A stretch of DNA of 64,000 nucleotides from Marininema halotolerans (GTDB taxonomy: Bacteria; Bacillota; Bacilli; Thermoactinomycetales; DSM-45169), in the NCBI RefSeq assembly GCF_900116235.1, contig NZ_FPAA01000001.1, positions 186,001-250,000 of the forward strand, in the 5' to 3' direction. The notes under the pieces are model-generated. The model ran no database searches. It was given only the letters and a program-made list of their open reading frames with translations, and was not told the origin of the DNA. This document shows, piece after piece, positions 17,750 to 26,954 of the stretch (positions are counted from its first letter, which is position 1; each line of letters starts with the position of its first letter). The position numbers and the translations under genes are program-made.

Positions 17750-18486
17750 CCCTCTTCCCCCTTCAACTTCACCAGTGCTTCTTCTAAATCAACATCGCCA
17801 GTATACAGCGCTTTTCCCACAATCACTCCGGTTACTCCTTCATGTTCATGCCGCCTTAGTTCTTCCATATCAGCAACGGAATGCACACCTCCCGATGCAA
17901 TCACCGATTTTCCAGAAGCAAAGGCTACATTTCTTATGGCTGGGATGTTGGGACCATGAAGCGTTCCATCCCGGGAGATGTCTGTAAAGATAAACGTTTC
18001 TGCTCCAAAACCCACCATTTTTTTTGCGACGTCCTCGACAAGAATTCCTGTGTTTTCTTCCCATCCATGGGTAGCAACACGACCATCCCATGCATCTAAT
18101 CCTAGTGCGATGCGGTCACCATATAACCCTAACGCCTCCTGCACAAAAGCCGGATGGTCAATGGCAGCTGAACCGATTACGACTCGACTCACTCCCCATT
18201 GAAGTAACTGCTCAAGCCGTTTCATATCCCGGACACCGCCACCTACTTGGATCGGTACTTGTAGCAAACGGGTTATTTCTTTGATAACAGGGAGATGAAT
18301 CGGATCGCCTGAGCGAGCACCATCTAAGTCGACTACATGTAACCACTCTGCTCCTTTGGAAACCCACTTTCGGGCAACGGTAAGCGGATCTTCACTATAA
18401 ACGGTCTCGGCTTCATAATCCCCTTGATACAAGCGCACACATTTACCACCACGCAAATCAATCGCTGGATAGACATCAAAGCTCAT
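17746..18486 (-). CDS. hisA: ProFAR isomerase
   Basis: Opens the ribose of ProFAR to give PRFAR. A 246-residue half-barrel-duplicated TIM barrel related to HisF. Asp8 is in [14 protein letters not shown], and the second catalytic Asp is near residue 170 in [29 protein letters not shown] binds phosphate. Overlaps hisH and hisF by 4 bp at each end. Confidence 0.97.
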   Translation of the reverse strand: MSFDVYPAIDLRGGKCVRLYQGDYEAETVYSEDPLTVARKWVSKGAEWLHVVDLDGARSGDPIHLPVIKEITRLLQVPIQVGGGVRDMKRLEQLLQWGVSRVVIGSAAIDHPAFVQEALGLYGDRIALGLDAWDGRVATHGWEENTGILVEDVAKKMVGFGAETFIFTDISRDGTLHGPNIPAIRNVAFASGKSVIASGGVHSVADMEELRRHEHEGVTGVIVGKALYTGDVDLEEALVKLKGEEG

Positions 18487-19109
18487 CCTACCGCAACCTC
18501 CCTCTTACAACATAGATGAGCAAAGTTCTTTAATAAATGCTCCCCTGTATCACCGCTTTTTTCAGGATGAAACTGCATCCCAAAGATTTTGTTGCGACCA
18601 ACAATCGCCGTCACTTCTCCATGGTAATCGGTCACTGCTAAAATATCGTCTGGATTATCGGGAAAGACATGATAGGAGTGTACAAAGTAAACAGCCCCCT
18701 CTTCGACACTTCTCAAGAGTGGATGGGGACTATGAAATCTAAGGTCGTTCCATCCCATATGCGGAATATTAAAATCCCCAACAAATCGTTTCACGTGTCC
18801 GGGTAATAGATGAAGGCCTTGATGATAGCCATACTCTTCACTACTTGTAAAGAGGAGTTGCATACCCAGACAAATTCCTAGGAGGGGTTTGCCTTCACAA
18901 AGAGCAATATCCCGGATTACATCGATTAAATTACGACGCTTTAACTCCAGCATCGCATCACCAAAGGTTCCAACCCCTGGCAAAATCACACCCGAAGCGG
19001 ATCGAATGGTTTCTTCATCCGAAGAGATGCAGTACTCATAATCCATACGCTCTAATGCCTGGCTCACACTGTATAAATTGCCCATGCCATAATCAATAAT
19101 TGCAATCAT
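18483..19109 (-). CDS. hisH: Imidazole glycerol phosphate synthase, glutaminase subunit
   Basis: A class I glutamine amidotransferase that supplies ammonia to HisF. 208 residues. The triad is intact: Cys in LLGICLGMQLL (about residue 80), and His and Glu in MQFHPEKSGDTG (about 185). The oxyanion segment is PGVGTFGDAM. Starts 2 bp after hisB and overlaps hisA by 4 bp. Confidence 0.97.
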   Translation of the reverse strand: MIAIIDYGMGNLYSVSQALERMDYEYCISSDEETIRSASGVILPGVGTFGDAMLELKRRNLIDVIRDIALCEGKPLLGICLGMQLLFTSSEEYGYHQGLHLLPGHVKRFVGDFNIPHMGWNDLRFHSPHPLLRSVEEGAVYFVHSYHVFPDNPDDILAVTDYHGEVTAIVGRNKIFGMQFHPEKSGDTGEHLLKNFAHLCCKREVAVG

Positions 19110-19111
19110 GT

Positions 19112-19702
19112 TTATAACACTCCCTTGGAGGATGGAACAGATTTCACCCGAGGATCCACTTGAGTCGCCATATCCAGCGCTCGCCCCAAGGCTTTAAAAA
19201 GAGATTCAATCATATGGTGAGTATTCCGTCCATAGTGAAGAATTACATGAAGATTCATCCTTGCTTCCAAGGCCAGTTTCCAAAAAAATTCATGGACCAA
19301 TTCCGTATCAAAATTGCCTACTTTCCCTTGGGGAAAATCCGCTCGAAATTCAAGATGGGGGCGATTGGAAAGATCAATAATCACTTGACCCAAAGACTCA
19401 TCCATGGGAACGGAGGCATTCCCATAGCGACGGATTCCTTTTTTATCACCGATTGCTTCACGAATCGTCTCTCCAAGACAAATCGCAATATCTTCCACCG
19501 TATGATGATCGTCAACCTCATGATCTCCCTGGGCAACCACCTTTAGATCAAACAATCCATGCTTTGCAAATAAATCAAGCATATGCTCTAAGAAAGGTAC
19601 CCCGGTGGAGAGCTCCGTTTCCCCCTGTCCATCTAGCTGGATGTTTAACTGGATGTTCGTCTCTTTTGTTGTCCGTTGGATGCTCCCGCTTCGGTGATTC
19701 AT
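19112..19702 (-). CDS. hisB: Imidazoleglycerol-phosphate dehydratase
   Basis: Mn-dependent dehydration of IGP to imidazole acetol phosphate. A monofunctional 196-residue enzyme without the N-terminal phosphatase of enteric HisB. Metal-binding repeats are visible: EHMLDLFAKHG with DDHHTVEDIAI, then HEFFWKLA with NTHHMIES. No hisC or histidinol phosphatase lies in the operon, so those steps must be encoded elsewhere. Confidence 0.97.
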   Translation of the reverse strand: MNHRSGSIQRTTKETNIQLNIQLDGQGETELSTGVPFLEHMLDLFAKHGLFDLKVVAQGDHEVDDHHTVEDIAICLGETIREAIGDKKGIRRYGNASVPMDESLGQVIIDLSNRPHLEFRADFPQGKVGNFDTELVHEFFWKLALEARMNLHVILHYGRNTHHMIESLFKALGRALDMATQVDPRVKSVPSSKGVL

Positions 19703-19708
19703 CGCTAC

Positions 19709-20983
19709 CTACTCCTCCTTTTCAATTCGTGCTCGAATCGAAGCCGCGTGCCCAGTAAGCCCCTCTGCCTCTGCAATGGCGATCACAGCAGGACCATCTC
19801 GAAGTAACGCCTTTTGACTATACGATATTAAACTCGTCTTTTTGCTAAAATCCTCCACTGAGAGTGGTGAGAAAAAACGTGCCGTTCCATTGGTTGGAAG
19901 AACATGATTGGGACCTGCTAAATAATCCCCAACGGCTTCGGGACTCCACTGTCCGAGGAAAAGCGCTCCCGCATTTTTAATCGCTCCTACCCACCGCCAT
20001 GGATCTTCCACCATCAATTCCAAATGTTCGGGGGCTAAGCGGTTGGCCAGCTCCATCGCCTCATTAAGGTCCTGTGTGATACAAAGCGCTCCATGATTGA
20101 TTAGGGATGTTGTCGCAATCTTCCTTCGTGGTAATCCCTCGCACTGTTCTAGAAGCTCATTGGTCACCTTCTCTGCGAGGAAAGTCGAGGGGGTAAGCAA
20201 AACCGCTGAGGCCATTGGATCGTGCTCCGCCTGTGAAATCAAATCCGCTGCGATGTACCTGGCATTCGCGTGCTCATCAGCGATTACCACGATTTCACTC
20301 GGCCCTGCAATGGAGTCAATATCCACCTGCCCATATACCAACCGCTTTGCATGGGCAACATAGGCGTTTCCCGGTCCCACAATTTTATCGACAGAGCTGA
20401 TGCTCTCGGTCCCATACGCCAACGCGGCAATTGCTTGGGCTCCGCCAATCTTATAGATCCGGGTCACTCCTGCTTCTCGCGCTGCAACCAAGGTAGGAGA
20501 GGGCACTTCGCCATTCGAATCTGGCGGCGTTACCATGATCACTTCTTCTACTCCCGCCACCGCTGCCGGAATGGCCGTCATTAGCACGGTAGAAGGGTAT
20601 GCAGCGCGACCTCCGGGTACATAAAGCCCCACTTTTTGCAAAGGTCGTATCAGTTGACCCAACACGGTGCCGTCTTCTTCCGTATCCATCCATGAGTTCT
20701 GTTTTTGCCGCTCATGGTATTTCCTGATCCGCTTCGCCGCAAGCGTGAGGGCATCCCTCACTTCAGAAGAAACCTTGGACACTGCCGCTTCGATTTCGAC
20801 ATCCGTGACTTCAAATGTAGACAACTCCACGCCATCAAACTGTGCAGTCAATTCACGGACAGCCTTATCCCCTTCCCTTCTGATGCGAGAAAGGATTTCT
20901 TTTACCGCGCCATCTTCCTTCGAGGAGACGCTGATCTCTTCACGACGCGTTATCAATTCATCCGGCTTCACTATGGCGATCAT
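19709..20983 (-). CDS. hisD: Histidinol dehydrogenase
   Basis: Zinc enzyme that oxidises L-histidinol to L-histidine in two NAD+-dependent steps. 424 residues, full length. The family signature is seen in [20 protein letters not shown] (about residue 230), with the catalytic Glu-His in [12 protein letters not shown] and zinc-site [11 protein letters not shown]. It overlaps hisG by 4 bp and precedes hisB by 6 bp. Confidence 0.97.
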   Translation of the reverse strand: MIAIVKPDELITRREEISVSSKEDGAVKEILSRIRREGDKAVRELTAQFDGVELSTFEVTDVEIEAAVSKVSSEVRDALTLAAKRIRKYHERQKQNSWMDTEEDGTVLGQLIRPLQKVGLYVPGGRAAYPSTVLMTAIPAAVAGVEEVIMVTPPDSNGEVPSPTLVAAREAGVTRIYKIGGAQAIAALAYGTESISSVDKIVGPGNAYVAHAKRLVYGQVDIDSIAGPSEIVVIADEHANARYIAADLISQAEHDPMASAVLLTPSTFLAEKVTNELLEQCEGLPRRKIATTSLINHGALCITQDLNEAMELANRLAPEHLELMVEDPWRWVGAIKNAGALFLGQWSPEAVGDYLAGPNHVLPTNGTARFFSPLSVEDFSKKTSLISYSQKALLRDGPAVIAIAEAEGLTGHAASIRARIEKEE

Positions 20984-21630
20984 CTAAGCGCTCCTTCCTG
21001 TGCCACCACACGCGTTAATCCTGCCACAATCCCACTAATCCGACCCTTTTTTAACCGATAGCTTGCACGGTTCGCAATTAAGCGTGAAGTAATCTTTGTT
21101 ATTTCTTCTAATTCGATCAGGCCATTTTCCTGTAATGTACGACCACTGGACACAATATCGACAATTCGATCCGCTAACCCAATCATCGGCGCTAACTCTA
21201 CTGAACCATTTAAGTGAATCACCTGCACCTGTTCCCCTTGCTGTTTAAACCATTGGCTGGCGATATGGGGATATTTGCTCGCTACTTTCAGGTTTGCATG
21301 GGGTGTCCAATCAGGCATCCCTGCCACTGAAATGCGACATGGACTGATCATCAAATCAAGCAGTTCATGTACATCCCTTTCCTCTTCCAATAACACATCT
21401 TTTCCGACTACACCTAAATCCGCTACACCATGCTCAACATAGGTAGGGACATCCATCGGCTTAACCATTAAAAAGGAGAGTTGTTCATCGGGTACCTCGA
21501 TGGTCAACTTTCGTGAGTCCTCAGTCCATTCCCCAGGCACCTTTAATCCTGCCTTTTTTAAAAGTTCCAAGGCTTCTCCAAATATACGCCCCTTAGGCAT
21601 CGCCAGCGTTAAAGGAGTTTGTCTAATCAT
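20980..21630 (-). CDS. hisG: ATP phosphoribosyltransferase, short form
   Basis: First committed step of histidine synthesis: ATP plus PRPP to phosphoribosyl-ATP. The 216-residue product is the short HisG lacking the C-terminal regulatory domain; such forms need HisZ, which is present just upstream. Motifs: [26 protein letters not shown], and the PRPP loop [14 protein letters not shown]. The start ATG 21630 follows GGAGGG and matches family N-termini; the 55 extra upstream codons overlap hisZ and are not part of the gene. It overlaps hisZ by 8 bp. Confidence 0.96.
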   Translation of the reverse strand: MIRQTPLTLAMPKGRIFGEALELLKKAGLKVPGEWTEDSRKLTIEVPDEQLSFLMVKPMDVPTYVEHGVADLGVVGKDVLLEEERDVHELLDLMISPCRISVAGMPDWTPHANLKVASKYPHIASQWFKQQGEQVQVIHLNGSVELAPMIGLADRIVDIVSSGRTLQENGLIELEEITKITSRLIANRASYRLKKGRISGIVAGLTRVVAQEGALR

Positions 21631-22783
21631 CCAAGCCCTCCTCCTTAACACGTACCACACGGTCAAATTCTTGATCAGGCACTTGGTCTTCTTCTTGATA
21701 AAGCACAACTGCCTTCCCTTTTGTTCGCAAATAATTCGCCTGTTGAAAAGCTTTCCGACGGGATCGAACGGAATAAACCAGTGCGATCCGCTCAATTTTC
21801 CTCGGACCTCCTGGGCTTGCCATAATGAGTCGATCCGTTTTTAATGCAAATCCTCGAGCAGGATGATCTCGCCCAAAACGTGCTAATAAATGATCATAAC
21901 GTCCTCCTGAAAGAAGATAGTAGCCCGCTGCTCCATATCCCTCAAAGTAAATGCCCGTATAGTAATCCAAACTTCCCACTAGCGACAAATCAAACATGAC
22001 ATGCTCGGCAACGCCCCAGTCCTGCAACACAGACCAAATTCTGCGTAAATGATTGACCCCTGCTAACGCCCGTTCGCAATGCGTATGCTCCTCAAATAAT
22101 GTAAAGACTTCTTCATCACCGCAAAATCGGAGAAGTTGCAAAAGTTTCTCCTGCTTGGAAGAAACGATATCCAATTCACTTACTTGCTTTTGATAGGCGA
22201 CAACATCGCGGGAACCAAGACTTTGTTTTAACACTTCAACGTTTTGGCTCGAACCCGTCTGCTCCAGGAGAAGTGCATCCAATAAATCGATGTGTCCAAC
22301 AACCAATTGCAGAGGGGCAATACCCAACTCTTTCAATGTTTCCACCGCTAAGGCAATCACCTCAGCATCTGCCTCCGGGGATGCATCCCCAACAAGTTCA
22401 ACCCCGGATTGGTGAAACTCAGCAAAGCGACCCGCCTCCCGCTCCTGAGCGCGAAAGACATTGCCATGATAATGAAGCCGCATGGGAATTGGTTCTTCAC
22501 CTAATAAAGAAGATACCACTCGTGCAATCGGTGCCGTCTGATCAGGACGAAGCACTAGCGTTTGCCCTTGTTTATCCAGCAACTTAAAAAGTTTATGTTC
22601 TGCTATTGCACTTGCATCACCGACTGTCTCAAAAAATTCCAATGTAGGTGTCACAACTTCTCGATACCCCCACCGCCGAAAACATTCTTCTACCCGGGCC
22701 TCTACCCAACGTTTTTTAGCCGTGATATCGGGTGGAAGATCACGGACGCCTGTCGGTTTTTCAAAGGTACGTAGTTTTGACAT
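21623..22783 (-). CDS. hisZ: ATP phosphoribosyltransferase regulatory subunit
   Basis: A paralogue of histidyl-tRNA synthetase that has lost aminoacylation and serves as the regulatory subunit of short HisG, allowing feedback by histidine. 386 residues. Class II synthetase motif 2-like segments are visible ([20 protein letters not shown]), and motif 3-like [12 protein letters not shown] near residue 320. No anticodon-binding domain of normal HisRS length is present. First gene of the operon; RBS GGAGTG precedes ATG 22783. Confidence 0.94.
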   Translation of the reverse strand: MSKLRTFEKPTGVRDLPPDITAKKRWVEARVEECFRRWGYREVVTPTLEFFETVGDASAIAEHKLFKLLDKQGQTLVLRPDQTAPIARVVSSLLGEEPIPMRLHYHGNVFRAQEREAGRFAEFHQSGVELVGDASPEADAEVIALAVETLKELGIAPLQLVVGHIDLLDALLLEQTGSSQNVEVLKQSLGSRDVVAYQKQVSELDIVSSKQEKLLQLLRFCGDEEVFTLFEEHTHCERALAGVNHLRRIWSVLQDWGVAEHVMFDLSLVGSLDYYTGIYFEGYGAAGYYLLSGGRYDHLLARFGRDHPARGFALKTDRLIMASPGGPRKIERIALVYSVRSRRKAFQQANYLRTKGKAVVLYQEEDQVPDQEFDRVVRVKEEGLDD

Positions 22784-22850
22784 CCGTTTTCACTCCTTCA
22801 TCTGATACTTTAGTTCGCTAATGAAATGAAGCATCAGCTTTTTTCCTAGT

Positions 22851-22880
22851 AGTGTAACACCCATAATTGTAAATCGTCAA
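22851..22880 (-). promoter_or_regulatory. Putative promoter of the his operon
   Basis: On the minus strand TTGACG (22880-22875), an 18-bp spacer and TACACT (22856-22851). The -35 overlaps the stop codon of the upstream gene. No T-box or attenuator structure is recognised in the roughly 65-nt leader. Confidence 0.4.
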
Positions 22881-23446
22881 TCACTTCCCTGCTGGATCAA
22901 CCAATGAGCTACCTTCTTTAACACCTGACCACGATAGGAGTAAGCTTCACGCTCTTCCATGCTCATCTCTCCAAAGGTACGATGTTCACCTTCGGGTACA
23001 AAAATACGGTTAAAAGGAAAACCAGGTTCTTCTGGCGTATGATGAGGAACATGCTCTAATATCTCACCTGGCGTTTTTGCCGAAAAAACCACGGTCTCCC
23101 CATCCCATAACACACCCATCGCCCCTTCAAACCAAGCTTGCCGACTCTCTCCTTCTAATAGTTTTAGCATGCCCTTATAGCCAATGCGATTAAATATCCG
23201 TTTTGTTAAAATCCCAGGAAAAAAGGGATACGCTGCAAAAAATATGCCCGCATCATCCACCATCGCTCGTTCATAGCCACGTTCACGAACCTGCTTTAAC
23301 TTCTCCCACGCAACAGACTCAATGCTCCCTGTATCGGGTTCGACTAAGGGTACAGGAAGTGAAGTGACCTGGATCCCATGGGGGCTTAGCACACGCTTTG
23401 CTTCTTTTAATTTATCTTCATTCATTGTTGCAAAAGGTAGGATCAC
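22877..23446 (-). CDS. RdgB/HAM1-family non-canonical purine NTP pyrophosphatase
   Basis: Likely house-cleaning enzyme that hydrolyses dITP/XTP to the monophosphate. 189 residues with the Ham1 pattern: N-terminal FATMNEDKLKEAKRVL, a central VDDAGIFFAAYPFFPGI (canonical DDSGL...PGIYSAR), and a C-terminal PGFPFNRIFVPEG and SYRGQVLKKV. The sequence is divergent from the usual racE-linked rdgB, so it may be a second paralogue with different substrate. GTG 23446 has a GGAGGG RBS at 7 nt. It is followed immediately by the his operon promoter. Confidence 0.8.
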   Translation of the reverse strand: MILPFATMNEDKLKEAKRVLSPHGIQVTSLPVPLVEPDTGSIESVAWEKLKQVRERGYERAMVDDAGIFFAAYPFFPGILTKRIFNRIGYKGMLKLLEGESRQAWFEGAMGVLWDGETVVFSAKTPGEILEHVPHHTPEEPGFPFNRIFVPEGEHRTFGEMSMEEREAYSYRGQVLKKVAHWLIQQGSD

Positions 23447-23566
23447 GTGTTTCCCTCCGTTTCTCTCGTCTCATACTCATGCGAGTGGTTTATGGTATAT
23501 TCAGCTATATCCCCTTGATAATGTGATTGCCATCAAGCCCATCAAATCCCCATTAAACACAATAAG

Positions 23567-23830
23567 TTAATGGAGTCCATCGTCATTCAAATAGTATAGA
23601 CCGATATCGCAGTCATACACCATAGCAGAAGCACACCCTAAATGACAGCTCTCCTCTCTATCATCAACAAAATCAAAGGAATCCATGGTACGCAGTGATA
23701 ACCACCCTGTCGCCAGATAAGAAAAAATAACTTGAGTTGCTATCCAGCAACTCAAGTTATTTTTATAGACAAGGCATATCCATATAGGACACAGCTTCAT
23801 CTTCCATATCAATACCCTAGCAGACAACAT
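23567..23830 (-). pseudogene. Possible gene remnant interrupted by a terminator
   Basis: An 87-codon frame whose 3' half (about 45 residues, TMDSFDFVDDREESCHLGC onward) reads like protein, but its 5' half runs through a perfect 18-bp terminator stem at 23723-23764. No RBS. I read it as a 5'-lost fragment of an accessory gene, or chance. No family recognised. Confidence 0.2.
23723..23764 (-). terminator. Strong bidirectional terminator
   Basis: An 18-bp perfect stem, AAAAATAACTTGAGTTGC and its complement, with loop TATCCA. It would end the minus-strand transcript of the accessory genes at 23846-26142. Confidence 0.85.
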
Positions 23831-23845
23831 TCAATATTTATATTG

Positions 23846-24148
23846 TTATAAAATGTTAAAAAGAAAAAGAAAAAACAATATGAATCCAAATAGAACAACA
23901 AAAATATTTCCCAAAATACAAAATAAACTAAACCCAAAATCCTTCTTTATTCTAAATACCCCAATCAAAGCACCGATAGGATTTATTATCCAAGTGAGAA
24001 CCCAAAGAGGAAAACTCAAAGCCAAAGGGGAATCTGGATCACTAAATTGCGGAATAAATATATATATCAACCACAACAATATACCAATAATCATTAACAC
24101 AAAAGATAATAATGATAATTTATTGAGTGTTAACTTTCTATTACCCAT
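23846..24148 (-). CDS. Small three-helix membrane protein
   Basis: 100 residues, AT-rich. Three hydrophobic segments: about 13-34 (LSFVLMIIGILLWLIYIFI), 45-65 and 72-98. Basic N-terminus MGNRKLTLNK. ATG 24148 follows GAGGAG at good spacing, so it is very likely translated. No recognisable family. It lies 36 bp after a lipoprotein gene and is probably co-transcribed with it. Confidence 0.65.
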   Translation of the reverse strand: MGNRKLTLNKLSLLSFVLMIIGILLWLIYIFIPQFSDPDSPLALSFPLWVLTWIINPIGALIGVFRIKKDFGFSLFCILGNIFVVLFGFILFFLFLFNIL

Positions 24149-24184
24149 CTTTTTCTCCTCACCAACATAGTTACTAATACAGAA

Positions 24185-25201
24185 TTAGTTAACTGTAGTA
24201 ATATGAAGCAGTCCTTCCTTATCTACCATCCTACTTTCCATATCTCCAGTTGTCGGATTTAGCTTGTGAATCCTTCCATTGAGATCAGTAATTAGCACCT
24301 CATCCCCATATCGAACAATATCAAAAACATCTCCAATGTCATTGTTTTCGATTTTTCGTATTTTCTTTGTTTCTAGATTTACAATAGATATATGGTTGTT
24401 CCCCTTTATTTCTGTTCCATTTTCATCATAATGAATAATCACAGCATATTTCCCAACTATTTCACCATCCCAAACATATGGCGCTAGATCTGCAATCAGT
24501 TTGGTCTTTCCACTTTTCATATCTATGTTAGTCAATTGGTTTATCGTTCCAAAATCCCAATGGGTATACAGCCCAAATGGATGACCTTGTTCATCTAAAA
24601 TGACATGAGGTGCCCATGCTTCAAAGTGTTTAAAGATAGGCCTAGAATGAACTTTTTTTAAGTCCACTTCATATATGTTGGAACTTTTTTTATCATATAT
24701 ATCACCATAAGTGGTTATATATGCTTTGTTTTTATAAGTAATTATATTTCTAAAATCACCATATATTCTCTCTGTATAAACCGATTTCTTCTTCTTTAAA
24801 TCGAAAATACTCCATTTCCCTTGAATCGCGCCCTTTGAGTCAGCATAAATTTCATCATTGCTCATCACAATATATCTCCCGCTTGAATCAGCAAAACTTG
24901 AAGGTGGAGTACCATACTTAAATACCCCATTTTTATTCAATTGAATAATCTGATTATCGGGTAATGAGGTAATCATAATGCTACCCTTTCCAGCATTATA
25001 CATTATACTAGAAAAATAGGATCTTCTTTGTTTATAAATACTCGTCACCTTTTTAAAATTTGAGCTCAATTTAAAAATCTCATGCCCATTGGAAACTATT
25101 ATATCATTTTTATGCCATCTATAGCTTTTTTCAAATATACTTTGACAACCCGAAAGAATCATTGAAATAGACAATAGTAAAACTATTATTAATTTTCTCA
25201 C
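24185..25201 (-). CDS. Lipoprotein with predicted beta-propeller fold
   Basis: 338 residues from GTG 25201, which has an AAAGGAG RBS at 7 nt. The signal peptide RKLIIVLLLSISMILSGC ends in a clear lipobox LSGC, so the protein is anchored on the outer face of the membrane. The rest is repeated beta strands such as IYEVDLKK, SIVNLETKK and RIHKLNPTTG; this recalls YncE/PQQ-like propellers, but no family can be named with confidence. AT-rich codon use differs from the surrounding housekeeping genes. Neighbours suggest an accessory surface module. Confidence 0.7.
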   Translation of the reverse strand: MRKLIIVLLLSISMILSGCQSIFEKSYRWHKNDIIVSNGHEIFKLSSNFKKVTSIYKQRRSYFSSIMYNAGKGSIMITSLPDNQIIQLNKNGVFKYGTPPSSFADSSGRYIVMSNDEIYADSKGAIQGKWSIFDLKKKKSVYTERIYGDFRNIITYKNKAYITTYGDIYDKKSSNIYEVDLKKVHSRPIFKHFEAWAPHVILDEQGHPFGLYTHWDFGTINQLTNIDMKSGKTKLIADLAPYVWDGEIVGKYAVIIHYDENGTEIKGNNHISIVNLETKKIRKIENNDIGDVFDIVRYGDEVLITDLNGRIHKLNPTTGDMESRMVDKEGLLHITTVN

Positions 25202-25228
25202 CGTTGAACTCCTTTGTACATATAATCT

Positions 25229-25264
25229 AAACAGCAAATTCCACCAAATAGGAATTTGCTGTTT
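25229..25264 (-). terminator. Terminator after the YiiX-like gene
   Basis: A 14-bp stem AAACAGCAAATTCC with its complement and 8-nt loop lies between the hydrolase stop and the lipoprotein start. Confidence 0.75.
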
Positions 25265-25272
25265 CTATTCTA

Positions 25273-26142
25273 CTAGAATGATGTGAACACTTTAGTATTA
25301 TTGTCATTATAGATATCATCAACCGTTACGTATCTTCCACCATCTTTGTCAATATCAGTTCCCTGTCCTTTATAACCAGCCCAAGCTAGCTTAGAACAAT
25401 ACCAGCTATATGAGACTGTTTTAGCACTTAGGCGATAGGGCTCACCCAGTTGTGCTATCATATATTTCACTGCTTTTTTTGTTTTATGAGCACTCATTGA
25501 ATTGACGGATACACCTTTAATTTTTGAATAACTTTTATTCCATTGTGTTTGAGTCTCCCATTGTACTTTTAGCCCATTAGATATATTTGCAGTAATTAAT
25601 TTTTTATTACTAGTACTCCACACACCACAGTGGCGATAATAACCCCAAGGGAGACTTGATGCACCTCTAGCAACTGCAATATCACCATTTATAAACTTAT
25701 TCCACTTCGCTTTACCACTACTTCGATCTGGAATACTCTCAGAAGCTGCTGTTTTCCCAAGAGGATCACTATCGGGATGTAATTCGGCTTCTTCCATCAT
25801 CTGGTTCAGTTCTTGATCATTAGTAGGGAGGGATCTAGGATCGGTCGGCACTTTTTCCTTCTCTATATAATCTGCATCGCTTCTTTCTGCCTTCTCAGCT
25901 TCCAATTGATCCATTTCTTCTGGACTAATCGGATTTTCATCTAAAATGGCTTGCATTTCTTTATCGTATTCCTCTTGAAATTTATCTAGCTCTTGTTCTG
26001 TGGGGCCATTATCTTTACTAATAGGAGTTTCATCTTCCCTGGGAGGCGGAAAATTGATTGAATTTTCAGCATTAGCGCTATATGGTACGAACGTTGATAG
26101 AATAAAAGCAAAGGACAGTGTTAGTATGAAGTTTTTTTTCAT
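25273..26142 (-). CDS. Secreted YiiX/YebB-type (permuted NlpC/P60) cysteine hydrolase
   Basis: 289 residues. ATG 26142 follows AAAGGGG and starts a signal peptide (KKNFILTLSFAFILSTFV, cleavage near SANA-E). Residues of about 30-140 are an acidic, Pro-rich linker without obvious domain. The C-terminal 150 residues match the circularly permuted papain-like YiiX group: NGDIAVARG, then His in YYRHCGVWS, and Cys in SWYCSKLAWAGYKG. Such enzymes cleave amide or acyl bonds; the target here could be wall peptide or a lipoprotein acyl chain, which the sequence does not decide. Low-GC segment. Confidence 0.75.
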   Translation of the reverse strand: MKKNFILTLSFAFILSTFVPYSANAENSINFPPPREDETPISKDNGPTEQELDKFQEEYDKEMQAILDENPISPEEMDQLEAEKAERSDADYIEKEKVPTDPRSLPTNDQELNQMMEEAELHPDSDPLGKTAASESIPDRSSGKAKWNKFINGDIAVARGASSLPWGYYRHCGVWSTSNKKLITANISNGLKVQWETQTQWNKSYSKIKGVSVNSMSAHKTKKAVKYMIAQLGEPYRLSAKTVSYSWYCSKLAWAGYKGQGTDIDKDGGRYVTVDDIYNDNNTKVFTSF

Positions 26143-26690
26143 TATAATCCCCTTTAATAAATAGCATATAACAGTATTGTATTTTGCGCACATATACAAA
26201 CTGTATATCCATCATTACCATGTTTTACCTTAACGTTAGGGCAAATATAATTATATATCCACAATAAAATAAAGTCAATTAATAAATTAATTTAAATTAT
26301 ATATGCATTAAATAGATTATATCATAATAAATAAATATATAAATAATGTAAATATTTTTAGCATTAATGAAAATTAAGTTTATATTAACCCCTTGGTATA
26401 AAGTATTAATTATACTCATTTAAAATAAAATCATACTCTGTTATGTGCTTTTGTTTATTTTTTCGTATAGCTCTTTTTCACTACAATTGCCGAGGTGAGT
26501 TTAAGCCGTGTCAAAATCTACACCTCCTAAATCCGAGGGAAAGGCATAGGAGATGATGATTCTTAATTTTATGATGTGTACTCATTGGATTTTTAGCTTA
26601 ATAAACATTAGCGATTAATGAAATGAGTAGGCCAATCAATGAACAAAATCAGCACACCTATAAACGGGTCCCTTGAGATCACACAAATGG
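26143..26690. other. AT-rich gene-poor segment
   Basis: About 550 bp; 26210-26420 is extremely AT-rich with no complete gene. A 21-residue plus-strand ORF (26553-26618, MMILNFMMCTHWIF...) has AAAGG 8 nt upstream and ends before a plus-strand terminator. It might be a small hydrophobic peptide, but support is thin. Also here is an imperfect inverted repeat GAGGTG/CACCTC near 26494-26526. Confidence 0.35.
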
Positions 26691-26691
26691 G

Positions 26692-26725
26692 AAGGCTCGT
26701 ACATGCATGTACGAGCCTTTCTTAT
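26692..26725 (+). terminator. Perfect 28-bp palindrome, terminator-like
   Basis: AAGGCTCGTACATG and its exact complement abut without a spacer (26692-26719), followed by TCTTAT. The U tract is on the plus strand, implying an unidentified plus-strand transcript upstream. Confidence 0.55.
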
Positions 26726-26954
26726 GGTAGTATAGTCTCAAACAAGACAATTTTTGTCCCGCAAAGTACAGATTCCTATACATGCACGGTTGGGACATTC
26801 AACAGGGGATGCTGATTTACCAAATAGTAAGGTTGATGCAAGGCGTTAACTAGTTGCTATCGGAGTTTCATATCCGCTCGTTAAATCCTCCACATCCTTA
26901 ATAAAATTGTGGTATTCTACGAAGAAGAATGCTTATATGGGAAAGGATATATCC

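Noticed and set aside
20980-21795. HisG with a 55-residue N-terminal extension
   Set aside because: The extra codons lie inside hisZ, and the family start with a good RBS is at 21630.
22784-22876. T-box or histidine attenuator before hisZ
   Set aside because: The leader is only about 65 nt and contains no T-box motif, His-rich leader peptide or terminator.
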